From OLB4 sp002050165 (GTDB lineage: Bacteria; Bacteroidota; Ignavibacteria; Tepidaquicellales; Tepidaquicellaceae): a DNA stretch of 64,000 nt. The notes beneath the pieces are model-generated. The model had not been told where the DNA came from, did no database searches, and was given only the letters and a program-made list of their open reading frames with translations. Shown here piece after piece: positions 43,795 to 53,827 of the stretch (position 1 is the first letter of the stretch; the number at the start of each line of letters is the position of its first letter). A program made the translations under genes and the position numbers. The stretch spans positions 8,423 through 72,422 of the forward strand of contig SZPC01000010.1 in assembly GCA_030263475.1 (NCBI GenBank). The letters are read 5' to 3'.

Positions 43795-46700
43795 TTCACG
43801 AAGTTGTTAATCTAATCAATGACAAACGAGTTTTCGAGAGTATATTCGAAAAGCCAATACCGGATAAACTACTTATTACCGGGATTTCGGGATCATTGAA
43901 CTCACTTTTACTTTACACTATTTATTCTACACTATGCAAAAAAGTTATTTTCATCTCGAATGATAAATCTGAATTAGAAAATTTTCTTGGTGATCTCGGA
44001 TTAATTTCACCTGATATTAAAACCGCTTTACCGGATGAAAAAAACGATAACCCAGATGAAAACTCAAAGGCATTAAATTTATTTTCAAGCGGAGGAGATT
44101 TTATTGTATTTATGCGACCGGAGTACCTGGGTTCAACCGTAATCGATAAATCAAAATTCATTGATTCACTGACAATTCTTGAAAAAGGTAAAGAATATAG
44201 CTTTGGGGATTTAGCCAATAAACTGAACGATTTCGGATACTCTAAAAATGATTTCGTGGAAGAACAAGGTCAGTATTCCATAAGGGGTGGAATAATTGAT
44301 ATATTCCCCGATAGTCTCGAAGTTCCCGTGAGGATTGAATTTTACGGTGATACAATCGAGTCGCTCAGAGAGTTTGATATTGATACGCAACGTTCGCTTA
44401 AAGATGTGCCATCAGTAAGTTTCGCAATGAATCTGTCAAACGATACAAACAATTCTCAAGAGCGTACGGAACCTGTATTTTCTTATATTCCTGATGATGC
44501 TTTAATCGTGATAAACGAACCGGCAGATATTAATGTTAAAGAACCCGGTATTGATATTGATAATTTATTGTCAGCTCGTAAAGGGATTTTTGTATCATCA
44601 TTTCAAAGTTCCAATCCGTCTTTAACTTCAGGTATGATTCCGGCCGGTACCAAACGAATCAAACTCGATTCGTTCAATCAACCTGACTTTCATGGAAATC
44701 TTAAACAACTTCACACAGACCTTCTGGACAAGTTGAAACAAGGCTACGATATTTACATGTTATGTTCTGATAAATATCAGGCAGAACGTATGTCAAAAAT
44801 TATTGATGATCTCGGTAACGACGACGAAACTGATTACAGGGAAACCTCGCAAAAACATTATACTTCCCCAAAGCGGTCGAAAAATCTAATTAGTGGAAAA
44901 CTCCGGATAATTGAAGAATCACTTCACAGTGGATTTACGATTAACAATAAAAGAATCGCAGTTTATACAGAACATCAGGTTTTCGGACGATATTTCAGGC
45001 AGTTAAAAAAGAGAAAATCTAAATTCAAAGGTTTAACCTTCGGTGAATTGAAAGAACTCCGGCAGGGTGATTTCGTTGTTCACCGGGATTTCGGAATTGG
45101 TATTTATTCCGGCTTGAAAAAAATAAGCGTAAGCGGTAACGAACAGGAGGTGATGCTTATTCGGTATAAAGATAAAGATAAAGTTTATGTCAACCTGAAT
45201 TATATTCACCTCGTTAAAAAATACAGCTCAAACGAGGGACATGTTCCTAAACTTACGAAACTCGGTGGAGCTGAGTGGGATAACATAAAACAACGGGCAA
45301 AGAAAAATGTAAAGGATATTGCACGCGATCTCATTTTGCTGTATGCAAAGAGAAAATCATCACCGGGTTTTAAATTCTCTGCTGATACCCATTGGCAACG
45401 CGAACTTGAGGCAAGTTTTATGTATGAAGATACACCTGACCAAATCAAAGCAACTTACGAGATTAAAGAGGATATGGAATCACCTCATCCGATGGACAGG
45501 CTTGTTTGTGGCGATGTTGGATTTGGTAAAACTGAAGTTGCAGTCAGGGCAGCGTTTAAGGCGGTTTTAGATAATAAGCAGGTAGCGGTGCTGGTTCCGA
45601 CCACTATTCTTGCAAAACAACACTTCAATACCTTTCGTGACAGGTTATCACCATTTGCCGTTGAGATTGGTGTAATTACCCGACTTGAAAAAAAAGCAGA
45701 TCAATTGGAGTCAATCCGGCGGGTAGCATCAGGGAAAATAAATATACTCATTGGAACACACCGGATCTTATCAAAGGATATTACATTCAAAGATCTCGGA
45801 TTGTTGATAATTGATGAGGAACAACGTTTTGGGGTGAAGGCAAAAGAAATCCTCAGGACATTAAAACCAAATGTTGATACATTAACGTTGACAGCGACAC
45901 CGATTCCAAGAACACTTAATTTTTCTCTGCTTGGTGCAAGGGATCTCTCTATTATTAACACTCCACCAAAAAACCGCAAACCTATAATTACAGATATAAT
46001 AACTTTAGATTGGGAGGAAATCGGGCGGATCATCAAAGATGAACTCCGCAGAAACGGGCAAGTCTATTTCGTCAACGATAAAATTGAACGAATGTACACT
46101 CTCGCCGAGAAACTTAAGTCAATTGTTCCTACTGCTAAAATCAGTATAGCACACGGACAAATGGAAGCCCGGAAACTTGAAGACGTTATCATTAATTTCA
46201 TCGAAAAGAAAATAAATGTTCTGGTATGTACAAAAATTATCGAGTCCGGATTAGATATTCCAAATGTAAACACTATAATTATTAATGAAGCTCAGAACTT
46301 CGGACTTGCTGAATTGTATCAGCTTCGTGGAAGAGTCGGAAGAAGCGACCAGCAGGCGTTTGCTTATCTAATCTCACGGGAAGGAACCTTAACGAGAAGC
46401 GCAATTAGAAGGCTGCAATCTATTGAAGAATTTACTGAACTCGGTTCAGGTATTAACCTTGCAATAAGAGATATGGAAATAAGAGGAGTTGGTAATCTCC
46501 TCGGGCAACAACAAAGCGGCTTCGTGCAGCAAATGGGATTTGAACTCTTCATGAATATAATTGACGAAGCAGTTGACGAATTGAAGACAACCGAATTCAG
46601 CGAACTTTTCAAAGATGATAAATTATTTAAAGATAAAATTTCATTAGATTCGTCAACTCAGAGTAAACGTGAACCGACAATAATTGAGAATGATTTGACA

Positions 46701-47123
46701 GCTCTCATACCTACTGAATACATTCAGAATGATACCGAACGACTTAATATCTACAAACGACTCTATGAAGCAACATCAACTGAATCGGTTGATTTAATTG
46801 CAACCGAGTTGAAAGACAGGTTTGGGAACTATCTTGATGATATAGAGAATCTACTTGATCTTGTGAAATTACGTATCAAAGCAACAAATACAGGGTTTGA
46901 GAAAATTTTAATTTCCGGTAGAAAAGCTTTTATTTTCTTTCCCGAAAATAATGAAAGTGAAGCGTATAAAAGTACTTTTCTCGATACGGTTTTAAACGAA
47001 ATCTCAATTAATAAATCAGGAAAATTTCTCATAGAAAATGACAGAAAACGATTAATCATATCTGTTGAATTACCTGAACCCGATAAATCAAAATTGAATT
47101 TTCTCTTAACCCTCCTTGAATAA
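43791..47123 (+). CDS. mfd: Transcription-repair coupling factor
   Basis: Mfd removes RNA polymerase stalled at DNA damage and recruits UvrA. 1,110 residues, slightly shorter than the E. coli protein (1,148). Domains in order: UvrB-homology region (about 130-300; QYSIRGGIIDIFPDS), RNA-polymerase-interacting domain (about 415-490; LRQGDFVVHRDFGIGIY), then the helicase with Walker A GDVGFGKTEVA near 575, DEEQ box LLIIDEEQRFG near 672, TLTATPIPRTL, and motif VI QLRGRVGRSDQQAFAYL; finally the TRCF C-terminal domain. It overlaps rsmA by 4 bases. Confidence 0.97.
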   Translation: MIHEVVNLINDKRVFESIFEKPIPDKLLITGISGSLNSLLLYTIYSTLCKKVIFISNDKSELENFLGDLGLISPDIKTALPDEKNDNPDENSKALNLFSSGGDFIVFMRPEYLGSTVIDKSKFIDSLTILEKGKEYSFGDLANKLNDFGYSKNDFVEEQGQYSIRGGIIDIFPDSLEVPVRIEFYGDTIESLREFDIDTQRSLKDVPSVSFAMNLSNDTNNSQERTEPVFSYIPDDALIVINEPADINVKEPGIDIDNLLSARKGIFVSSFQSSNPSLTSGMIPAGTKRIKLDSFNQPDFHGNLKQLHTDLLDKLKQGYDIYMLCSDKYQAERMSKIIDDLGNDDETDYRETSQKHYTSPKRSKNLISGKLRIIEESLHSGFTINNKRIAVYTEHQVFGRYFRQLKKRKSKFKGLTFGELKELRQGDFVVHRDFGIGIYSGLKKISVSGNEQEVMLIRYKDKDKVYVNLNYIHLVKKYSSNEGHVPKLTKLGGAEWDNIKQRAKKNVKDIARDLILLYAKRKSSPGFKFSADTHWQRELEASFMYEDTPDQIKATYEIKEDMESPHPMDRLVCGDVGFGKTEVAVRAAFKAVLDNKQVAVLVPTTILAKQHFNTFRDRLSPFAVEIGVITRLEKKADQLESIRRVASGKINILIGTHRILSKDITFKDLGLLIIDEEQRFGVKAKEILRTLKPNVDTLTLTATPIPRTLNFSLLGARDLSIINTPPKNRKPIITDIITLDWEEIGRIIKDELRRNGQVYFVNDKIERMYTLAEKLKSIVPTAKISIAHGQMEARKLEDVIINFIEKKINVLVCTKIIESGLDIPNVNTIIINEAQNFGLAELYQLRGRVGRSDQQAFAYLISREGTLTRSAIRRLQSIEEFTELGSGINLAIRDMEIRGVGNLLGQQQSGFVQQMGFELFMNIIDEAVDELKTTEFSELFKDDKLFKDKISLDSSTQSKREPTIIENDLTALIPTEYIQNDTERLNIYKRLYEATSTESVDLIATELKDRFGNYLDDIENLLDLVKLRIKATNTGFEKILISGRKAFIFFPENNESEAYKSTFLDTVLNEISINKSGKFLIENDRKRLIISVELPEPDKSKLNFLLTLLE

Positions 47124-47261
47124 ATCTCAGAATTATTTTTTCACTTCTCAATTACTGAACAATTATTGCTGAATAATTTCATTCGCCCCTGGTTGGAGTA
47201 TAAAGTAATTTTCGAAATCCATGTAAGTATAAACTTCTACTGAAAGCAATAAACAAAACTC

Positions 47262-48626
47262 TTATTCAATTTCTGTTAATTCAAGCAGGTTCTTTTTTTC
47301 GCGTTCTAATAGTTTTGATCGTTTGTTTTTCCATTTTCCACGTTTAAACCAAACAACCATGATAACCCCTTTAAGAAAAACGGTTAATGAAATTGCAATC
47401 CACACCCCTTCGAGTCCAAAGATAGGTGTAAATATTGCACTAAAAGGTATTCGAAGTATATTAAACGGTAAACCAACCACTGCAGGCGGGACAGTATCGC
47501 CGGCTCCGGAGAACGCTCCGCTGAGAATAACTTCAGCCGCCGAGAAGATTAAAACAGCTGCAGCGACTTTATTATATGTAGAAGCCGCATTAATAACAGA
47601 ATGGTCATCTGAAAAAATAGAAGCTATTTCTGCGCTAAAGATAAATAAAGGTACCGAATATATAAATACTATGACCAGACTAAGCCACAAAATTTTCCAT
47701 GCGATTCTTTCTGCATCATCCGTCTTTCCTGCTCCAACTTTCTGGCCGACAAGAATTGTAGCTGCAAGCGAAAAACCCACACAGATTTGATAAGCAATTG
47801 ATTCAGAGCGGTGGCCTATTCCCAACGCAGCCAATCCGGTAGTACCATAATCCGAAACAAACCTGGAAACAAAAACATAGATCATCGAAAACGCAAGTCC
47901 GTTAAGTGCAAGCGGTAATCCGATCCGGAAAGTTTCTTTTAAAATTTCACCTTCAAATTTATAAGTTTTTAGCTTCGATCGCAGATTACGATGAATTAAT
48001 AACACGAAACCAACTACAAATGATATAAAGTATGAAATCAAGGTTGCTATAGCTGCTCCCCTCATTTCGTATCTGAAAAAACCATCAACACCAAATGTGA
48101 GAGCCGGTGTGAGAATCAGGTTTAATAACACGGAGAGCAATAGCAGATAAAAAGGGGTTTTCGTATCTCCATAACCGCGAAATATTGCACTGACAGTTGT
48201 TTGTAAAATCAGACACGGGAGTCCTATCATAATTGTTACGAGATATTCGCTTGCGAATATCCTCTGTCTGCTATCGAGTGCAATTAAATCATATAGATAA
48301 GGGAGAACCGGCAGCAAAATAAATCCAAGAATCGCAGCATTGAAGAACGCATTAACAAGATTTGACGTAGCTAATTTTTTTGAAAGCGTTAAGTTTTTTG
48401 CGCCGACAGATTGAGCAATCAGGGAGTTTGTTCCGACAGGGATAATTTCAGCGAGCGATAATAAACCCCAAACAAGAAAAGTCGCTACAGAAAGTCCGGC
48501 TAATTGAACACTCCCAAGTTGACCTACGAAAAACGCATCCACGAATGAGAACGATGACCTTATTACCGTCTGAAGTACGGCAGGAACTGCAATTGAGAGG
48601 ATTAATTTGTTTTCCGTTTTATTCAT
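47262..48626 (-). CDS. MATE family efflux transporter
   Basis: A 454-residue, 12-helix multidrug and toxin extrusion protein, using a sodium or proton gradient. The two halves are related; the first begins ILSIAVPAVLQTVIRSSFSFVDAFFVGQLG, whose key part VDAFFVGQLGSVQLAGLS is the family signature, and the second has GLPLALNGLAFSMIYVFVSR near 235. Substrates cannot be predicted. A basic C-terminal tail (KRGKWKNKRSKLLEREKKN) follows the last helix. It stands alone, convergent with mfd. Confidence 0.95.
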   Translation of the reverse strand: MNKTENKLILSIAVPAVLQTVIRSSFSFVDAFFVGQLGSVQLAGLSVATFLVWGLLSLAEIIPVGTNSLIAQSVGAKNLTLSKKLATSNLVNAFFNAAILGFILLPVLPYLYDLIALDSRQRIFASEYLVTIMIGLPCLILQTTVSAIFRGYGDTKTPFYLLLLSVLLNLILTPALTFGVDGFFRYEMRGAAIATLISYFISFVVGFVLLIHRNLRSKLKTYKFEGEILKETFRIGLPLALNGLAFSMIYVFVSRFVSDYGTTGLAALGIGHRSESIAYQICVGFSLAATILVGQKVGAGKTDDAERIAWKILWLSLVIVFIYSVPLFIFSAEIASIFSDDHSVINAASTYNKVAAAVLIFSAAEVILSGAFSGAGDTVPPAVVGLPFNILRIPFSAIFTPIFGLEGVWIAISLTVFLKGVIMVVWFKRGKWKNKRSKLLEREKKNLLELTEIE

Positions 48627-48770
48627 GGATTCAAAATTTAACCTTGACGATTTTTACCATAACTGTATTAAATTTTGCATGTAAACTGAAACAGTCAACT
48701 TGAAGACGGAAGGATAGAAATAGCGGGATAATTCAGCGCTAAGACAAATGTGCTTCGGATGCATTATAGT

Positions 48771-49991
48771 TTATTCAAATTCTCGCAACACTTCTTCAAC
48801 AGATTTTGCATCAGGATAGAAAGTTAATATCTTCTGCAATACTTCATCTACAAGTGCATCTGGACACGAAGCCCCACTTGTAAGTACTATCCTGACAGGA
48901 TTTTTTTGGGGAAGAAAATTGTCTGTCAGTAGTGTCTTATGTTTTGAATAATCGAAGTGACTTATTAAATTTTTTGCAAGAATTTTATTTGCTGACGATA
49001 TGAAATAAGTGGGAAGTTTCTCTTCACATAATTCAACAATATGAGAAGTATTTGAACTGTTATAACCTCCGACAACGATCGCAAGATCGGCGTCTTCCTC
49101 AAGTAAGCCGTAAGTTGCTTTTTGGTTCTCATGGGTTGCATAGCAAAGCGTATCACGCGTATCAGCAAAGTGATCCCGAACATTTTCATTGCCGTATTTT
49201 TCAATCATAACACTTTTCAGGTAATCTGCTATTGCCTGAGTTTCAGTTGCCAGCATAGTGGTTTGGTTTATTACCCCAAGTTTTTGTAAATCCCTTTTAG
49301 GCTCGAACCCTTCTGAAACCCGATCACCAAACTTGTTGATAAACTCTGCCAGTGTAATTTTTTCTAAAATAAAATCACCTAGAATTTTAGCTTCACCTAT
49401 ATCGCGGATAATTATTGTTTGTGCATTTTCTTTACTGTGTGAAAAAGTTGCACGTGTTTCTTCATGTTTGTATTTACCGTGTACAACTACGGTGTAATCA
49501 GATTCTCCCAGTGTTTTAGCCCTGTTCCATACTTTCTCAACGAATGGACATGTTGTGTTATATTTAAGCGGGTCAATTCCCAATTCTGATAACTTTTTCT
49601 CAATCTCAATGGTCGTACCAAAAGCGGGAACAATAATAATGTCGTCCGGATTAAGTTCATTCCAACTCACCAGTTGCTTTCCGGATGTTTCCATTATAAA
49701 TCTTACACCACGTTGAATCAGGTCATTATTGACTTCAGGATTATGAATAATTTCACTCAGGAGAAAAATTCGTTTATCGGGATTTTCCTCTATTGCCTTA
49801 TAGGAAATTTCTATTGCATTCTCAACACCGTAACAAAATCCGAAATGTCTTGTAATCAGAAATTGCACCGGTCCGAAATCAAGGATTGTTGGTGAGAAGT
49901 CTTTTTTACGAGGATCGCTTAATTTTCGGGAGTGTTTTATTTTTGAAATTATCGGGCTCCTGTAGAATACCGGGATGTCGAAAGTTTTCAT
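48771..49991 (-). CDS. ispH: 4-hydroxy-3-methylbut-2-enyl diphosphate reductase, long form
   Basis: Last enzyme of the MEP isoprenoid route, making IPP and DMAPP with a 4Fe-4S cluster. The three cluster cysteines are in RHFGFCYGVENAI near 53, YNTTCPFVEKVW near 148 and LTSGASCPDALVDEVL near 374. The catalytic Glu/Thr area appears as GVINQTTMLATETQ. At 406 residues it is about 90 longer than E. coli IspH, with an N-terminal extension of 40 residues and inserts before and after FEPKRDLQK; similar long forms are common in Bacteroidota, Planctomycetes and cyanobacteria. The polyprenyl synthase at 58530 uses its product. Confidence 0.95.
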   Translation of the reverse strand: MKTFDIPVFYRSPIISKIKHSRKLSDPRKKDFSPTILDFGPVQFLITRHFGFCYGVENAIEISYKAIEENPDKRIFLLSEIIHNPEVNNDLIQRGVRFIMETSGKQLVSWNELNPDDIIIVPAFGTTIEIEKKLSELGIDPLKYNTTCPFVEKVWNRAKTLGESDYTVVVHGKYKHEETRATFSHSKENAQTIIIRDIGEAKILGDFILEKITLAEFINKFGDRVSEGFEPKRDLQKLGVINQTTMLATETQAIADYLKSVMIEKYGNENVRDHFADTRDTLCYATHENQKATYGLLEEDADLAIVVGGYNSSNTSHIVELCEEKLPTYFISSANKILAKNLISHFDYSKHKTLLTDNFLPQKNPVRIVLTSGASCPDALVDEVLQKILTFYPDAKSVEEVLREFE

Positions 49992-50139
49992 TCAGAGTTT
50001 ACTTATTCTATATTTCTAAAATGTAAAAAAATTGTGCATTGAGTATAATCAACCTTTTGTGAACTTTGATGCATTCGCAAATCGTATTTATAAAAACTTT
50101 AAAACTAAACCTAACTCACTTAACAGATAATTTATACAA

Positions 50140-51318
50140 TTACTCAAATGCCGAAATACCGGTTATATCTTCACCAAGAATCAATGTATGCATCTCATGA
50201 GTACCCTCATAAGTTTTAACAGATTCAATATTGTTCTGGTGTCTCATCACCGGATACTCATCGAGAATTCCGTTAGCTCCCAGCATTTCTCTCGCCATTG
50301 AAGCGATAATTTTTGCAATTTCGCAATTGTTCCTTTTGGCAAGTGAAACCTGTTGTGGTCTCATTATTCCTGCATCTTTCAACTGTGCAAGCCGGTAATT
50401 CAGTAACTGTGCTTTAGTGATTTCGGTTAACATATACGCGAGTTTCTCCTGTGTAATCTGAAAGGAAGCAATGGGTTTACCAAACTGAACTCTAGAGAGC
50501 GAATAGTTGAGCGCTGCTTCATAACAAGCCATAGCGAGACCGGTCGTACCCCATGCTATTCCAAACCTGGCCTGCGTAAGGCACATTAACGGTGATTTTA
50601 AACCTGTGCTGTTTGGCAGGAGATTTTCTTCAGGAATTAAACAATCCTCAAATACAAGTTCTGAAGTAACCGATGCCCGTAGCGAAAGTTTACCTTTCAT
50701 TTCAGGTGCGGAAAATCCCTTAGTCCCTTTCTCCACAAGAAATCCCCTGACTTTTCCGTCTAATTTAGCCCAAACTACTGCTACATCTGCAATTGTTCCA
50801 TTTGTTATCCACATTTTTGCACCGTTGAGAATGTAACCACTGTCAACTTTTTCAGCTTTGGTAATCATCCCGCCCGGATTGCTACCAAAGTCTGGTTCCG
50901 TTAACCCAAAACAACCTATAAGCTCTCCCGTTGCAAGTTTTGGGAGATATTTCATCCGCTGTTCTTCACTACCAAATGTGTAAATCGGGTACATTACAAG
51001 AGCTGATTGAACAGAGGCAAAACTTCTTACACCACTATCACCGCGTTCGAGTTCTTGCATGATAAGTCCGTACGCTATATTGCTTATCCCCATACCTCCG
51101 TACTGTTCCGGTAAAGTTGGTCCGAAAACTCCCAGCTCAGCCATCTTAGGAATAAGTTCTGTGGGGAATTTCATTTCCTGGTTGAATTTTTCAATAATGG
51201 GAAATACTTCTTCCTTTACAAATTCACGTACTGTATCCCGAATAGATTTCTCTTCTTCTGTGTAAAGGTCTTCCAGATTGTAATAGTCGGTTGCTTTTAT
51301 TGATGATAATGCTTGCAT
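50140..51318 (-). CDS. Acyl-CoA dehydrogenase, glutaryl-CoA dehydrogenase type
   Basis: FAD-dependent dehydrogenation of an acyl-CoA; the sequence is nearest to glutaryl-CoA dehydrogenase, which also decarboxylates to crotonyl-CoA in lysine breakdown. 392 residues. Signatures: CFGLTEPDFGSNPGGM near 133 (FAD and CoA contact), GYILNGAKMWITNGTIADV, and the catalytic Glu in VKTYEGTHEMHTLILGEDITG near 370, which is the typical GCDH ending. ARFGIAWGTTGLAMACYEAAL also fits GCDH. It has no close partner gene here; the enoyl-CoA hydratase at 33597 could follow it in a pathway. Substrate not proven. Confidence 0.93.
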   Translation of the reverse strand: MQALSSIKATDYYNLEDLYTEEEKSIRDTVREFVKEEVFPIIEKFNQEMKFPTELIPKMAELGVFGPTLPEQYGGMGISNIAYGLIMQELERGDSGVRSFASVQSALVMYPIYTFGSEEQRMKYLPKLATGELIGCFGLTEPDFGSNPGGMITKAEKVDSGYILNGAKMWITNGTIADVAVVWAKLDGKVRGFLVEKGTKGFSAPEMKGKLSLRASVTSELVFEDCLIPEENLLPNSTGLKSPLMCLTQARFGIAWGTTGLAMACYEAALNYSLSRVQFGKPIASFQITQEKLAYMLTEITKAQLLNYRLAQLKDAGIMRPQQVSLAKRNNCEIAKIIASMAREMLGANGILDEYPVMRHQNNIESVKTYEGTHEMHTLILGEDITGISAFE

Positions 51319-51495
51319 ATTAGTTTTAGGTTTGTGTTTATTTTAAAAAAACAAATTATAAAGAAACAAAAGTTCAGTGATACAAAATTTTAAATAGAAA
51401 TGTAAGTTACCAAACAACGCATTGAGATTAAATGTAATTAAATACGGTTGCCCGATAAGCGGTGAGCAGATATTGAATCCGATATCAATAAACAA

Positions 51496-51523
51496 AAAAC
51501 CCGCCTGGAATTTGGCGGGTTTT
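51496..51523 (-). terminator. Rho-independent terminator after glnA
   Basis: AAAACCCGCC and GGCGGGTTTT form a 10-bp stem with an 8-base loop. It lies 28 bases after the glnA stop in the direction of transcription, with a T-run on the glnA side. Confidence 0.9.
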
Positions 51524-51550
51524 ATAGTAATCTTAATAAATTATAGGTTT

Positions 51551-53008
51551 TCAGACTTCATAATACATGTGGAATTCATACGGGTGTGGCCTGAGTTGAA
51601 CCTGTTTGATTTCTTTTTCAAATTTGTACTCAATCCATGTGTTTATGAATTCATCAGTAAATACATCGCCGGCACGAAGAAAATCCCGGTCTGAATCAAG
51701 CGCTTTCAGTGCTGCTTCAAATAAGTGCGGTGCCTGATTTATTTTACCCTGCTCTTCCTGAGATAGGTCATAAATATTTTTATCCACCGGATCACCGGGA
51801 TGAATTTTATTAATGATACCGTCAAGTCCTGCAAGTAACATCGCGGAGAAGGCAAGATAAGGGTTAGCAGTACCGTCTGGACACCTGAATTCAATTCGTT
51901 TAGATTTCGGAGAATCAGAGTACATCGGTATCCTTATTGCAGCGCTTCGGTTCCCTTTAGAATAGACCAAATTGATTGGCGCTTCATATCCCGGTACGAG
52001 ACGTTTGTAAGAATTTGTCGTAGGATTAGTCAAGGCCAGCAACGCAGGCGCATGCTTAAGTAGTCCGCCGATAAAAAACAATGCTGACTCGCTTAACCCG
52101 GCATACTCGCCACCTGCAAAAAGCGGTTGTCCGTCTTTCCAAAGGCTCATGTGAACGTGCATTCCGCTACCGTTGTCCCCAAAGATAGGTTTTGGCATAA
52201 AAGTCGCTGTTTTCCCTGCAGCGCGCGCTGTATTTTTTACAATGTATTTAAACATTTGCAAAGCATCACAACACGGAATTAACTTTTCATACTTAAAGTC
52301 AATTTCAGACTGGCCTGCGGTAGCAACTTCATGGTGATGGTTTTCGACATCAATACCGGCATTTATCAGGTTCAATACTATCATGTTCCTAATCTCATTA
52401 GTGGAATCTGACGGCGGGACAGGGAAATAACCTTCCTTCTGCCTGATTTTGTGACCGAGATTTGCTTCATGTTCGCTACCGGTATTCCAGAAACCTTCAC
52501 GGGAATCAATCCTGTACCAGCTTGAATATTCATTTACATTATATGCGACGTGATCCAGTATAAAAAATTCCGCCTCCGGTCCGAAGTAGGATGTATCGGC
52601 GATTCCTGTAGAGACGAGATACTCCCTTGCCTTCTTTGCAATGTAGCGCGGGTCTAATCCGTATGGCTTTTTACCTTCACCTGTTTCATGAATATCGCAT
52701 ATCATGCTCATAGTTTTCGTTACAATAAACGGATCAATATTTACAGTTGAAGGATCCGGAATTGCCAGCATATCAGAATCGTTTATTGATTTCCAGCCGC
52801 GAATGGACGAACCATCGAATCCGAAACCTTCATAAAAGCTGCTTTCCGATAATTTGTCAAGCGGAACTGTGAAATGTTGCCACTGACCGGGTAAGTCAGT
52901 AAATCTTAAATCTACCATTGTTACATCTTTTTCTTTGGCAAGTTTAAAAACATCGTGAATTAGTTTTAATTTTTCTCTTTCTTGTTCAATTTTATTTTGA
53001 TCAGTCAT
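51551..53008 (-). CDS. glnA: Glutamine synthetase, type I
   Basis: Makes glutamine from glutamate, ammonia and ATP; dodecamer. 485 residues. Signatures: MVDLRFTDLPGQWQHFTVPL near 35-55, FGFDGSSIRGWKSINDSDM near 63-81, FGPEAEFFILD near 141 with metal ligands, the ATP-binding KPIFGDNGSGMHVHMSLWKDG near 275-292, and NRSAAIRIP near 353. A Tyr in KNIYDLSQEE near 412 occupies the place of the adenylylation site. With GdhA at 17581 it provides both ammonia assimilation routes. Its start is 19 bases after the stop of an Lrp-type regulator gene, so they are co-transcribed. A strong terminator follows. Confidence 0.97.
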   Translation of the reverse strand: MTDQNKIEQEREKLKLIHDVFKLAKEKDVTMVDLRFTDLPGQWQHFTVPLDKLSESSFYEGFGFDGSSIRGWKSINDSDMLAIPDPSTVNIDPFIVTKTMSMICDIHETGEGKKPYGLDPRYIAKKAREYLVSTGIADTSYFGPEAEFFILDHVAYNVNEYSSWYRIDSREGFWNTGSEHEANLGHKIRQKEGYFPVPPSDSTNEIRNMIVLNLINAGIDVENHHHEVATAGQSEIDFKYEKLIPCCDALQMFKYIVKNTARAAGKTATFMPKPIFGDNGSGMHVHMSLWKDGQPLFAGGEYAGLSESALFFIGGLLKHAPALLALTNPTTNSYKRLVPGYEAPINLVYSKGNRSAAIRIPMYSDSPKSKRIEFRCPDGTANPYLAFSAMLLAGLDGIINKIHPGDPVDKNIYDLSQEEQGKINQAPHLFEAALKALDSDRDFLRAGDVFTDEFINTWIEYKFEKEIKQVQLRPHPYEFHMYYEV

Positions 53009-53027
53009 AAGTTTATTTTTTAGTTTT

Positions 53028-53528
53028 TTATGAGTTCAGTTTTTTAAAATGTGTATTGAGGTCAACTACAGTAGTTTCTTTTACTGAAGATAATACTATG
53101 CTTGTCTTCGTTGAATGCACCCCCGGCCAGGTTTGAATCTTGGCAAGCAATTTCTCAAGGGATGATGTGTTCTCTGTTCTGATTTTTAACATGTGTGAAC
53201 CTTCGCCGGTGATTGAATGACATTCAAGAACTTCCGGATTTTTGAGTGCGTTTGCGGTTATATCTTTATAGTGTTTTGAAGATTCACTTGAAATAAAAAT
53301 GAAACAGGTTATGTCATACAAAAGCTTTTTATAATCAAGCAATACTGTATATTGCTTTATAAATCCGTTGCTTTCAAGCTTGGCTATCCTGTCTAATGTT
53401 GAAGGTAGCGACAACCCGATTTTTTCGGATAATTCATTTCTCTTAATGTGGGAATTGTTCTGAAGCTCTGCCAGTATTTTTAAGTCCGTTTTATCAAGCT
53501 TTAAACCTCGCCGTTGGAGATTGTCCAT
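53028..53528 (-). CDS. Lrp/AsnC family transcription regulator
   Basis: A 166-residue amino-acid-responsive regulator. The N-terminal winged helix-turn-helix is LDKTDLKILAELQNNSHIKRNELSEKIGLS followed by STLDRIAKLESNGFIKQY (about 11-60). The C-terminal RAM ligand-binding/oligomerisation domain covers about 70-160, with VLECHSITGEGSHMLKIRTE as its central strand-turn signature. It lies directly before glnA and on the same transcript, so control of glutamine synthesis and of itself is likely; this is inference from position. The upstream spacer has a CCTTA-TAAAT-TAAGG palindrome. Confidence 0.93.
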   Translation of the reverse strand: MDNLQRRGLKLDKTDLKILAELQNNSHIKRNELSEKIGLSLPSTLDRIAKLESNGFIKQYTVLLDYKKLLYDITCFIFISSESSKHYKDITANALKNPEVLECHSITGEGSHMLKIRTENTSSLEKLLAKIQTWPGVHSTKTSIVLSSVKETTVVDLNTHFKKLNS

Positions 53529-53564
53529 TTTATACTTAATATATTAGGTAATTCATGAATGATG

Positions 53565-53579
53565 CCTTATAAATTAAGG
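53565..53579. promoter_or_regulatory. Palindrome upstream of the lrp-like gene, possible autoregulatory site
   Basis: CCTTA-TAAAT-TAAGG, perfect 5-base arms, 37 bases before the lrp-like start and near a second palindrome, ATTCATGAAT (53551-53560). AT-rich cores like these suit Lrp proteins. Only position and symmetry support it. The rest of the 299-base spacer up to 53827 holds nothing I can name. Confidence 0.3.
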
Positions 53580-53827
53580 TTACTATGCGCAAATGTCAAT
53601 ACTACAATTTGTCGCAATTCATCTCTGAAGAGAAATATCCGAACTGTTACAATTATCTTAAACGGGGTTGAATTTTGAATATATCAATACAATAGATTTG
53701 AACGGAACAACTGACTCAATCGTACTCGGCCGGTTTAAAACATTTTTTAGGTATTTACGTTAACCGAATTCATATACGACTTTAATCCATTTCCAATAAT
53801 TTATACCTTTAGCACAAATTAATTTCA

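Noticed and set aside
51422..51694. Plus-strand frame across the glnA 3' end
   Set aside because: It runs through the glnA terminator and into glnA in antisense; no domain or ribosome site.
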